Positions 48,643 through 58,760 of a stretch of 64,000 nucleotides of DNA are shown piece after piece. A program made the translations under genes and the position numbers. The notes beneath the pieces are model-generated. The model was not told the origin of the DNA. It did no database searches and saw only the letters and a list, made by a program, of their open reading frames with translations. How positions within the stretch are numbered: position 1 is the stretch's first letter; each line of letters starts with the position of its first letter. This DNA comes from Vitrella brassicaformis (taxonomy: Eukaryota; Sar; Vitrellaceae). The DNA lies in assembly GCA_001179505.1 (NCBI GenBank), contig CDMY01000243.1:384066-448065 (forward strand), given 5' to 3'.

Positions 48643-49540
48643 GGCTGAGCGACATCCCTCTGCGTGTATTTATGCGTTGTTCCTGACCTCTGTACGCCTG
48701 TAGCACTTCGAGTGTGATAGTTGCGTCGCCGTGGATGGACTGCAGCGTCCATTTGTGCTTGAAGCCCCCGCCACGTTGAGTGCTCTCGTACAAATACTCC
48801 GCAAGGTCACGCCTGCGCAGTCAGGCAGGGGAGGGAGGGAGGGAGGGGACAATACAGTCATGCAATCAATGCACCCTCGGTCGGTACGGTGGGGGAGCAC
48901 TTGTCCCACGCACACAGACAGCATCTCGCATCTGCCTGCCTGGCCTTCGTCCGTGCCTGCGTGCGTGCGTGCGTGTGTCCGTACCTCTGTATTTGCTGGG
49001 ACGACGACGACGGCGAGTTGGTGCACCGGATGCCTGAATGAATCAAGGGGACACACAAAAAGGCAGGCAAGCAGGCATCTGGTGGAGGGAGTGGCGGAGG
49101 CCTCACGCTTTCTCCCCGTCAGGCTGAAACGACGCACAAACAGACACATAGACAGACACAGGACAAGAATGTCTATCGAGCTGCTGGCAGTCGGATGGTG
49201 GTGTGTATGTGATGTGATGTTTGCCTCCCTCTCGGTGCCCTGCCCACCGTGAGTGTGTTAGTTCGCATGAGATGGAGCAGCCTTCCCACGCCAGCAACCA
49301 CACGTACTTGACCTGCACACACACAACCGACCGACGGAGGTGTGGTCTGAGGGAGGCCAGCTACTTTTCCTACCTCTTGGTGGCTGAAAGCGTCTGGCTG
49401 TCTGGCTGTCTGTCCAGTGTGTGCTCACCCACCTTGGTGTTTTTGATGCGTTTGCCTATCGGGTTTCTGAACTGGCTGAGGGCAGAGACCCTCCCCTTTT
49501 CATGGTGGCTGTGGCACAGATCTCTCCCCTCAGCTGCCAT
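46731..49540 (-). CDS. Unidentified coiled-coil protein with N-terminal beta-rich domain
   Basis: I do not recognise this gene. The start MAAEGRDLCHSHHEKGR is in frame with RNPIGKRIKNTK, which splices to VKYVWLLAWEGCSISCELTH, then PDGEKA, a short Ser-rich exon, RDLAEYLYESTQ, FKHKWTLQSIHGDATITLEV and GFDLRVNDVSFADLVQDM. This order (Trp strand, HS, G-K, then H-W and a GF-L-VN strand) resembles the FAIM1-type beta sandwich, but only weakly. A Pro/Ser/His-rich middle follows, then one clear coiled coil (EVHRLRAELAHMREQHEGLTQ; QLQRDHAALLTEHEWLKTKH), an Arg-rich segment with phospho-like sites (RERRHRTVSPTCRSSLSRAK) and the end GGEIDLDDNAI. About ten exons. A cytoskeletal role is a guess. Confidence 0.65.
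48611..48637 (+). repeat. (GA)n microsatellite in intron
   Basis: About 13 GA units lie in an intron of the leftward coiled-coil gene; on its sense strand this reads as a TC-rich tract. Confidence 0.95.
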
Positions 49541-49695
49541 AGCTGCTCAAACCCAAGTCAATAAGTATAAGCAGCCTCTGCCAGCAGTGCGCATTGGCAG
49601 TACAGTCCCTGCCGTGCGAGCGCAAGTGTTTGTGTTTTACAGCCGCCCTACATCATTGCGTTGGTAACTTCGTGGAGCACATAGCGGTTTGAGAA

Positions 49696-51050
49696 ATGAA
49701 GTGGGTGTGGCTGTCGCTGTGTGCGTTCATCACCAGGAGCAGTGGTGATGAACGTTTGGCGTTTGTGCCGCCATCACCAGGAGCAGTGGTGCCGGTGCGC
49801 CCGGTGATCACCATCACAGACACAAGGCGCACGTACGCCATGATGCATTCTCTGCCTGTGCCTTTGCTGTGGCTGGCTCGTGCTGCTACTTTCAGTCGCT
49901 GATTCTTTCAAGGCGTCGACAGGCAGCAAGATCCGTGCCGAGGATGGTCCGTCCGTCCGTACACGATATCCCTTCATTTACTTCATGCATTGCACCTCTC
50001 TATCAATCTGTTATCTGATACCTGCAGGCGGGTGAGGAAGAGGACCGGGAGGAGTTTGTCCGGCTCGACAACTGCGGCAACCCTGTCAAGCTGACGACAG
50101 CTGAAAAGGAGCGTGTGTTCCTCGATGCGCTGCAGTCGTACTACTCCAGCGGTCGGCAGGCGCTGACTGACGGCGACTTCGATCTGCTCAAGCAGGACTT
50201 GGCGTGGGAGGGCAGTGATGTGATATTCCTCACGCGCAACGAGACCCTCTTCCTCAACGCCATGTCGGCATACATGAAGGGGCAGCCCATCATGACCGAC
50301 GAAGAATTTGATACCCTCAAAGCCGAACTCAGGAACCAAGGCAGCCGGATCGCCGTCACCAGCGACCCCAAGTGTGCCGTCGATACAGGTAGGTGGGTAG
50401 GTGGGGTGGACAGCCTGGCAGCCAGGCAGCCAGGCGCTGATTGCACGCACCTTGTGGCCGCCGGTCCGACCGTCAATGATTCTCTCTATTTTGATCGTAC
50501 TGCACTCACTCTGTTGGCCGCATCCACCCCTCTCTCCACCCCACCCACCTGTCTGTCTGTCCACCCACTCAGGCGTTTGTCGTGTGACGTGGAAGAAAGA
50601 TCGTATCCGCAACTACATGGTGTATTTGCCGTGGCTAGCCGTGAGCACCGTGCTGTGGTCGTTCCTGGCGTTCGAGTTCATCCCTGTGCTGCGGAGTGTG
50701 AATCCCTTCCTCAATCTGCTCATCGGCTCGCCCATCATCTGGACCCTGGCCAAGGCCGGCACCGAGAACCTCTTCCTCGTAAGAAGAGAGACACACAGAG
50801 ACATCACACACAAAACCATACCATGCCCTTTCTTCTTTCTCTTTGCCATTCATTGCAGCGTGACCCACTCATCGCTTACGGCCCATGCCCGAACTGCGGA
50901 TATCAAAACCGCATCCTCTTTGGAGACGTCCTCGGCGTCGAGGGGTTCGGAGCATCGGCAGACATTGTATGTGCAAACTGTGGTGCATCACTCAGGGCAC
51001 AGAGGCAATCACTGAGGGTCGAGTCGAATCCAAAGGGCGTGGCGGCATGA
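49696..51050 (+). CDS. PGRL1-like thylakoid protein, cyclic electron flow
   Basis: PGRL1 works with PGR5 in antimycin-sensitive cyclic electron flow around photosystem I. The core is clear: FLDALQSYYSSGRQALTDGDFDLLKQDLAWEGSDV (split here only by wording), then TRNETLFLNAMSAYMKGQPIMTDEEFD, and a Cys pair (PKCAVDTGVC) across an intron. Two membrane segments follow (VYLPWLAVSTVLWSFLAFEF; NLLIGSPIIWTLAKA). The last exon has the paired CPNCG and CANCG motifs that bind metal or act in redox control, then ends in NPKGVAA. The 5' end is uncertain. The ATG at 49696 begins MKWVWLSLCAFITRSSG, later LAFVPPSPG, which looks like a bipartite plastid leader, but I could not find a clean splice from it to the core exon at 50029. 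Start confidence is therefore low. Confidence 0.8.
49728..49791 (+). repeat. 20-bp direct repeat, 44-bp spacing
   Basis: CATCACCAGGAGCAGTGGTG occurs exactly at 49728-49747 and 49772-49791, in the proposed leader-coding part of the PGRL1-like gene. The spacing is not a multiple of three, so the copies are read in different frames. Confidence 0.85.
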
Positions 51051-51408
51051 GCGTGGCGAGCGGCAAAGAAAGGGATTTCCGCATATGCATACATACACTG
51101 CTACTGCTCCGTGTATGCGTGTAGAAAACGAAGGGAGAATTTCGAGTGCTTTGTATCCATGTCTTCTGGCCAGCCAGCTCTGTAACAGTACCTCGCCATG
51201 CCAGGACTAATTTTTGACCTCGATGAATTGATGTTTACGCATACAGTGATTTGACGTGCACATAGCATATATCTTCTCCGCCTCAGAAGTCTGACGATTC
51301 ACGATCTATTGCCAGCGCCCTGGACGAGCAGAGGGCCCGGCACATGGGCCGACACCAAATGTGGATATGAATGTTAGCGGGTCTTAGCTAATTATGACTG
51401 TGGCCGCA
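51051..51408. other. Intergenic region, PGRL1-like gene/alveolin
   Basis: This 358 bp lies between two rightward genes. It is less repetitive and more AT-rich than other gaps, with no gene and no AGCTCGCA copy seen. Confidence 0.45.
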
Positions 51409-53885
51409 TGGGGCCGCCGCTGCCCCCAGAGGTATCGATCTGAAAATACTGCATGCGCGAACTCTCTCAGAGCCCCACGGAATCGAGGACCGAAAAAGTA
51501 CTTCCGAGTATGCAGTCACAACCGCTCCCTCCGCCCCAGACGCGATGCCTACACACGAACCCTGGGCCCCACGCGCAGACGGTGAGTAATTCACCACACT
51601 CACACGAATGAATATGCTCATACGGACACAAATACACAACCAAGAGAGCCGCTACGGCCACCCGACAGACGACTAATGGTCAACAATGTAGTCAAGATGG
51701 TCCGATTTGATGTCTTAATCTGCAGGCCCCACCATCCGCGGGTGAGCCGCATGTGTTACACATTCCCGTGCACCAGGAGGTCCAAGTGCGGGACCGCATT
51801 GTGGAGGTACGTACGTACCGAGATCCTCACACACACGAGACGGATGATTCATGAATGCATTGTCCTCACCACCCACCCCGCTTTCGGCCGGCTGGTTGTG
51901 CATCCATTGATTGGTTGTGTGCGGGCCTCCCTCCCTCCCTCCCTCCCTCCACCTGTCTGCGCTGCCTGCTTGTCAGATTCCCGAGATTCATTTGGTGGAG
52001 GTCATTAAGCCCAAGGTGACGATACAGGAGGTGATCAAGGAGGTGCCCAAGTATGAGCCCGTATACACCGAGAAGATTGTCGAGGTGCCCCAAGTGCACA
52101 CAGGTCAGTCACTTGCTGTCATACACACATACATAGAACGGTACACAGACGCGTCTGTGCGGATCTGTCCATGAATATGCCTTATGCAGTGGACAAGTTT
52201 GTTGAGGTGCCCCAGATCCAGGAAGTCATTCGAGAAGTCCCAAAATTTGAAGTGCAGGTACGCTGACGGCTGTTGGCTGACGCTCCAAAGACAACCCGCG
52301 CGCGATATGCGTGAGGCACAGAGACGGACTCTGTCGTCTCTTTTGTCTGGCTGCAGGAGATTGTCCGCGGGATACCGAAGGTCCAAGTCCAGGTGAATGA
52401 ATGACTTTCCCGCTGTGTGTGGCCTCTCCGTCTGTCTGTTTGTCCATGCGTCGATTCGCTCGCACTCCTGTCTCTGTCTTTCTCGCTCCTGTATGTTGTT
52501 GCCCCCCGCGCCCCACGCACCTCTTAGTATGCGGAGCGCATTGTAGAGGTGCCGTTTGTGCAGTACGTGGACAAGCCGATGGGCGTGGCCCAGGTGCAGG
52601 AGGTCATCAAGGAGGTGCCCAAGGCCGATGGTGTCCTCCCCGTCGACGGAGCCACCAGATCCGTACCCATGGGCATGACCAAAGTTGTCGAGAAAATCAG
52701 ACACGTCCCGGGACCCGTGCAGGTCACTGCACGAGTCACCAACACATAAGGGACTCCTGGCCTGCCTGTGCACGACACATGCATCGGCATCAGTGGCCCC
52801 CTGTGTCGGGCTGGGTGTGTGTGTGGCTCAGTATGTGGGTGTGCCTGTGCCGAAGGTGGTGCACTCGGGAAAAGTGGAGATCGTCGAGAAGATCAAATAC
52901 GTCGAAGTGCCGTCCTCACAGGTACTCCAATGCTTGCTCCAACGCCATTTATTCATTGGCCACGTGTCTCGTGGCCTGGGCGTGCCGTCTGGCTTCCTTC
53001 CTTCCTTCCTTCCTTGCTTGCTTGTTGCCTACATACATACATTCATACATACATTCATACATGCATACATGTGGATGGATGCAGATTGTTGAGGTAGAGA
53101 AGCCCTACCCCGTGCCTGTCCCCGGTCCAGTGATTGACGTGCCCGTGCCCATGGGGTCAGCAGGGCTGGGCGAGAACCGAAGTGTCCTCGGCTCCAAACC
53201 ACCCGGCAGTGGCAGGATCATACAAATACCCGTCGAAGTGCCAGGCGAGACAAGAAGGACCTGAGAACCTGCCATTCTCTGACTCATTGAACTGTGTCTC
53301 CTCTCTGCCCTATCCCGTGATGTGCTGTCCTGTCCTGTCCCTGCACGCCTGTCCCTGGCTCGGTCATGTGTGTGCACGTACGCATGAATGTTCTCCTTCC
53401 TTCAGTGGAGAAGGAGATCATAGTACACAAGCCCATCCCGGTGCCAGTTGGCCATGACGGCAAGCCAGCGGCTGTGGCCAAACCCGTCGAGCAGATCCGT
53501 CACGTCGAGGTGCCCGAGTTCGTGGACGAGTATGTGGATGTCCCTGTACCTGGCGATGCACCCATCATCATACAGCCATACCCAATGGTGGTAAGCAGCC
53601 CAAAGAGTCAGTCAGTACATGGACCCAATCGAGGGACAGTCGGCGGCGAAATTATGTGTGCAGGAAGTCACACACTTGCCGCCAATTATCGAAAAGGCCG
53701 AGTAAGTGGAAGGGCGAAGGAAGGTGAGGTCGTGAGTTGGACACTTGTTGCCTGGCAGGCCCCGTTATGTGCACGATCCTCCAGTGCACCTGCCGCCAGA
53801 GTTCACCACCCAGCAGGTCCCTGCCGAGGCCAAGACAACCCCGCTCAACAACCCACCGTCCGGACTGCCATCAGAAGGGCCCTGA
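51409..53885 (+). CDS. Alveolin (inner membrane complex/pellicle protein)
   Basis: Alveolins form the filament network under the alveolar sacs of alveolates. About 11 short exons encode the defining Val/Pro/Glu/Lys repeats: HIPVHQEVQVRDRIVE, IHLVEVIKPKVTIQEVIKEV, YTEKIVEVPQ, FVEVPQIQEVIREVPK, YAERIVEVPFVQYVDKP, VEIVEKIKYVEVPSSQ, IVEVEKPYPVPVPGP, KEIIVHKPIPVPVG and IRHVEVPEFVDEYVDVPVPG. The C-terminus is Pro-rich (NPPSGLPSEGP). I start at MGPPLPPE, whose exon splices in frame to a Pro-rich exon (51513-51578) and then to the repeats; an upstream start cannot be excluded. One intron, beginning after the GTGCCAG at 53238-53244, uses a GC donor rather than GT. The gene lies 358 bp after the PGRL1-like gene. 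Confidence 0.9.
53245..53405 (+). other. Probable GC-AG intron in the alveolin gene
   Basis: The exon ending VEVP (CCAG) meets GCGAGA rather than GT. The next exon (from TGGAGAAGG at about 53406) continues in frame only if the break is here: G plus TG gives the Val of VEKEIIVHKP. Reading on without splicing gives a stop after GETRRT. Confidence 0.65.
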
Positions 53886-54254
53886 AGGAAGGAAATAAGG
53901 AACCAAGACGCCGCAAAACAGACAAACGAGACAGGATGGTGGATGCATGGATGTCCTTGGAGTGAGTGGGCGGGTGTCGTGTATAATCAATCCAGCTCGT
54001 GTGGGTTGGGTGCGTGAGATGGACTGACTCCATGCAGGCAGCAGTGAAGCAAATGCACGAGAGCTATCTTCAACATATGCAATGCAGCAACAGCATGGTT
54101 TCAGCACTCGAGTGTCGGTCAGCCCAGGGCATGCAGTCAGCCCATGTCTCATAGCGCTCCACCCATCAGTCAGTCAGTCGTATATATACATGTATGTGCG
54201 TACATACACATGTATGGAGACACGGGCGGGGCCAAGTCTGCGGACTTCTCCGTT
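53886..54254. other. Convergent intergenic region
   Basis: This lies between the alveolin and SPAG6 stop codons. TCAG repeats occur near 54165-54180 and AT-rich TATATATACATGTATG DNA follows near 54181. No gene is supported. Confidence 0.5.
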
Positions 54255-57193
54255 TCATTCGGCCCCCTCCAGCTTCTGAAGAAACGTACACATAAGAGGG
54301 AGGTGATGGATGCTACGTAGAGAGACACCATGTCTCGTCTGACCTTCAGAAGAGTCGAGGCATAGCCTGGCGTGTAATACAGCACCTGACCACAGACACA
54401 GCAGATGAACACACACAGCTGGCTGTTGGAGCTTTTCTGTGCGCTGAGTCTTGAGTTCCTGGCCGCCTCCGTACCACTTCCGGTGGGTAGATCTGGTTGA
54501 TCTCGCTGGAACAGAGACACGCGGTAGAAGCATACATAGCCATGAGTGAGCTGGGGACCAGTGTCGTATCGACTATCTATCCCTACTCGATGTAGTCTCT
54601 CAGTTTGGTTCCGGGCTCGGCCTGGATTTCCTGTGGTGACATACATACATCCATCCATTAGACACAGTGAACAGTACAGAGCCTGTTCCAGCGCGAATGG
54701 GAGGCCACCTGGATCTTCTGCAGGCCGCCCGACTGGACGAATGAACGTCTTGCCTGCAGGTCATGGGGCAGCACCTTGGCGAACTGCTGCACAACGTACC
54801 TGCGGTAAGTAAGCCAAACCAACACGGAGAGGGAAAAGGGGCGCATGGTTGAATGCATTGCACACAGAGGCTCCTCCCTCTGCCTCGCTCGCTGGTGTGT
54901 GAGCCCCCGGGGGTGTGCTTCTGTGTGTCTGACTTGAGTATGTTGGGCGGTGCCTCTTGCAGCAGGGGCTCGAGTGCGGGCAAGTGTGTGCATTTTTGCA
55001 GGACGCTCTTGAGCGCCCTCTTGGCCTTTGTCTTGAGGTCCTCACTCGACTCCTGATAGAGATACACCGCCAATAACCTCCGAAACACGTCCGCCTCAGC
55101 CAGCGCCCGTGCGTGATCCGGGCTGTGACGACCAATCTGACCAAGGGACCTTCACACACACACGCACAGAGGTCGTGTGGTGTGTGGGCAGTATACTCCT
55201 GGGTGTCAGCTACCTACCATGCCGCAGCAGCCTTGATGTGGTCCTCCTGCTCATTCATGAGGGTGTCCTTGAGTGGCGGGATGCCCTTGGACACTATGAC
55301 GGCCAGAGCCAAAGTCTCAGAAAAAGCCGCTATGTAACCAAGCGTCATGACTCCCGGCAGCCTTGAAAGACGGAGCACCCGTCAGACCCATCACACATTC
55401 ATCAGAGCGCCTCGTCTTCAGTACGGCTGCCCACATAGGGTTGTGTCGCTTACTTACCTGTTGTTCCCTCTCGCCTCGGTGACGAAATCGACGATCGCCG
55501 CCACGCCACCTACGGACGTCACGATATCAACCATCCACACAAGCTGACTGGAGGCCAGCCTTTTTCCGCCTGCTGACCTGCATTGACTATGAGTTTGGCC
55601 AAGTCGGGTGTGTGGCGGGCGATTTCCCGCAGGCAAGTGGCTGCATTCTTCCTGACAAGCTCGTCCGTATCCTTCAAGCAGTGCAGGATGCGGGGGAAAA
55701 TCTCGGCCTCCACCACAACCTGACCACGCACGACCGGTCGGCTCGTGAGCAGCCAGTGTGGTGTGACATGGGAGAGACATGCAAAACCAGTGACAGCCAA
55801 CCTACTTCGGCCAGGTCGACCGAGTGTTTTGCGATCTGGGCGAGACACCCACACACCTGGAGGAAGGCGCCACGTACGTCCACCAGGCACTACCCTGTCA
55901 CCATTTTGAGCAAGTGCTCGCCGTACTTGTCTTTTGAGAGCTGCATCCACGTGAGAGATCTCCTTGGCCAGAAGTGTTACCGCTCCGGCGTCCACGACGC
56001 TCTGCCGAGCCACGCGACACAGACACGAGCACGTGAGCGCAGCTGCCTGGTTGCGGATGGGCGAAGATTCGCCATAAACGACCTGTGCGAGCTCGGGAGA
56101 GTGCTTGGATATGTCGGAGAGTGCACTCGCTGAGATGCGCTTCAGGGTAAGCTCGGGTTCCTGAATGTGCAGAGCGAGGTGTGGAGAGACGCAGCCATTG
56201 TGCGCTTAAATAAGGCCGGTCGCCAGCCACACATTTGCGTGGCACGCATGGTACCTGAAAACAAAGCACCAACAACGGCACAGCTCCGGCGTCCACAGCG
56301 TTCTGTGCCAGCTCTTTCGTGTGACGAGCTATGTAGCCTGAAGGCAGTCGACGGCAACGGTAGTAAGACAACTGATGGGCACTCAGCGCGTAAAGAACGC
56401 AGGCAGTGGGTATGTACCTAGGGCCCATGCTGAAGCTTCTTTGACTGACGGGTCGAACTCCTCGAGACAGGCAACCAGTGCATCGAGAGCACCACTGTCA
56501 ATAACAGCCTGAATCGAGACAGCCACACAGACACACAGACACGTACCCATATATCGGAGCGCGGCATAAGCAAATAGGCATCTGCGCGAGCAAACACACC
56601 CTCTTTGTGGACTGACCTGGGCAAGCTGGGGCGAGTGCTTTGAGACGGCACGCAGGACAAATGCAGCAGCCTTCTTGTAAAAACGCTGCCACAGTCACGG
56701 GAGGGACAACAAGTGCGGATGTTTGTGGGGTCCTTGCAGACGACGGCCCTTGCCCACGGACGTTCTGTTGGGCGAGGGAGTAGACCAGCTGCGGGAGGAT
56801 CTCATGCGTCACAACGGCCTCCGCGAGCTCCTCGCTGTAGTTCGCCAAACGACCGAGGGCTAAGGCCGCCGATTGCTGGATTGAGGCGACATTGTCCAGA
56901 AGAAGTGGCCGCAACAAGGCCATGACCCCTATTGCAGTGCAAGCACGACGATGAGAAAGCCATCATATGGTACGGTGTGGAATGATTGAAGTGACTCATC
57001 CCATTACCCGCATTCTGCAGGACACCAATGTTCTGCGGCCGTGTGGCGAGATCAGCAATTTGCTGAACAAACGTGACCTGCATTAGTGAACAGCAAAGCT
57101 TTGCCGTGGCAGTGGCAACCGCTGGCGGCAGTGTGGGCAACCTACCCTGGCCTTCTGGTACTCTTCGAAGCACACCAACACGCCCCTGCTCAT
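54255..57193 (-). CDS. SPAG6/PF16 armadillo-repeat axonemal protein
   Basis: SPAG6 (PF16 in Chlamydomonas) stabilises the central pair of motile cilia. The start MSRGVLVCFEEYQKAR matches the family N-terminus. Armadillo repeats follow in the known order: QIADLATRPQNIGVLQNAG, MALLRPLLLDNVASIQQSAA, ALGRLANYSEELAEAVV, ILPQLVYSLAQQN, FVLRAVSKHSPQLAQ, VDAGAVPLLVLCFQ, SALSDISKHSPELAQVV, VDAGAVTLLAKEI, VVVEAEIFPRILHCLKDTDE, NAATCLREIARHTPDLAKLI, GVAAIVDFVTEARGN, MTLGYIAAFSE, EDHIKAAAAW and QIGRHSPDHARALAEAD. The C-terminus has CTHLPALEPLLQEAPPNILK, QFAKVLPHDLQARRSFVQSG, EINQIYPPEV, LYYTPGYASTLLK and ends KLEGAE. About 15 exons; essentially full length. Confidence 0.93.
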
Positions 57194-57268
57194 TGTTTGG
57201 TCGTGTGAAGTGGCAAGCTGGTGGCGGCCTGTGATTCCTGGGGGCCTCCAGTCTCGCCCCCAATAGTA

Positions 57269-57276
57269 AGCTCGCA
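57269..57276 (+). promoter_or_regulatory. AGCTCGCA motif upstream of SPAG6
   Basis: AGCTCGCA lies 76 bp upstream of the SPAG6 start codon, matching the element seen in five other start-side gaps. Confidence 0.4.
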
Positions 57277-57317
57277 TCGGGGGCACTTCTTCTGCAAAAC
57301 GCTCTTGGCGATGGGAG

Positions 57318-57368
57318 ACGCAACGACTAAGATGTGAAGCGCGAACGCAACGACTAAGATGTGAAGCG
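57318..57368 (+). repeat. 24-bp tandem direct repeat, 27-bp period
   Basis: ACGCAACGACTAAGATGTGA followed by AGCG is present twice (57318-57341, 57345-57368) without mismatch, about 125-175 bp upstream of the SPAG6 start. Confidence 0.85.
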
Positions 57369-58760
57369 TAGTGAAGCGAACAAAATCTACAGACATGCAA
57401 CACAAGGACACATAAGGACACATAAGCAGAGACATGCAGATGAATGTGGCGACACAACACACATTCATTCGCACCGTGGGTTTGACGCATTCCACAGAGC
57501 GCAGGCTGCCTCTGAGGCTCTGACGCCCGCCTTCACCATGAACGCTTGCCGCAAGTCTGGTCCCCACTGTGGAAAGCGTAGGTGGACTGAGTCTGTGCTC
57601 TCAACTGTAGGACAACTGCTCTTCAAAGGACTGTTGACTGATCGATCATTTGGAAGAAGCGAGTGGTCGATAATCTGAATCGGCCGCTAGATCGAAGAGG
57701 GATTTGCTGTTTGTGTCTCAGCGTTGGTCAATACGTATGTGACGGCATGTCGGAAGGGCTGTGTGTGCACGACAGACAGGCAGCATGTGCATCGATTGAT
57801 GCGGAGGTCGCCGAAGGAGACCGGAGCGCGGCAGAAAGGTCAGTCAAACATGATGATGCATGGTGTCAACATGATGATGCAGGCTGCAAATCCCTCCCCT
57901 CCGAGACACCCCCCAGCCTCTCTAACCTATCGATGCGTGTCTCATGTCTCATTTCTCATCCCTATGTCTCTTGATCCTACGTGTTCTGGTTCGTCTCCAT
58001 TTGGCTCGCAGCGTGTGTCTTCGGCCTGTGCAAGTTTGGGCCGGGTTGGACAGCACGACAAGAACCCCGAGGTGAACAACGAGGAGGCCCAAGAAGACCC
58101 TCAAGAAGGACACCCTGCCCTCGTCGCCGGCGGGCCGACACACGAGCTACAGAAGCGTGACCGAGATGTCACCCGCACCCAAGACGCCCACCGGCCGCAG
58201 CACGGGCGCCTGCGCATGGCATCCACCCCCAGCGAGCCGACGCCCTCCCCCCGCAGCTGGATCCGAGACAAACAAGGCACCAGTGTAGCTGTACATGGGC
58301 AGGTAGCGGGATGGCGATGGAGGGGATAGGGCGGTCGGCACATGGATAGGTCGAGCTCGGGGGGCGGACTGGGGTGTGTGAAGGTGGATGGATGGACGCG
58401 GAAGGCGGAGGGTGGCGACTTTGAGGGAGTGGCTGTGGTGTGGATATCCATGTCACTATGCGTTCGTGTGTACAGACAGGGATACGGTCATCTTCATATG
58501 CAGACCTTAATGGGAGTTGATGTCTTTGACATTATATCTTGCTGCCGTGCATCTCTTCACCTTAGAGCTGTTGAGGCGAAAAAGACCCGGGGCAGGTCAG
58601 ATCGAAGACACACTCATGCTGAACGTGTTCGTTCAAGATGAAAAACTCGCGACTATCTCTATAAAGCGCACACAGACGGACACGGACTAATGCTAACAAC
58701 AAAACGGAAAACGAGTCTGCCAACAAAAGCGAGACATGTAGCGCAAGGCATCTCCTGAAG

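Larger units (their letters stand above)
57194..58760. other. Divergent side of SPAG6; no firm gene
   Basis: This 1.57 kb holds the SPAG6 promoter side and the 3' side of the xanthine dehydrogenase gene. A plus-strand stretch at about 57746-58329 has weakly gene-like exons (MSEGLCVHDRQAACASIDAE; NPEVNNEEAQEDPQEGHPAL) and a possible acceptor before 58012, but splicing gives no consistent frame and no known domain. I do not call it. Confidence 0.4.

Noticed and set aside
55898-56160. SPAG6 disrupted by an inserted sequence
   Set aside because: The non-armadillo residues (ALTCSCLCRVA) disappear if a normal short intron is removed; repeats on both sides are in order.
57663-58329. Possible rightward gene between SPAG6 and XDH
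   Set aside because: Exon-like pieces exist in two competing frames and do not join in one frame; no conserved domain.
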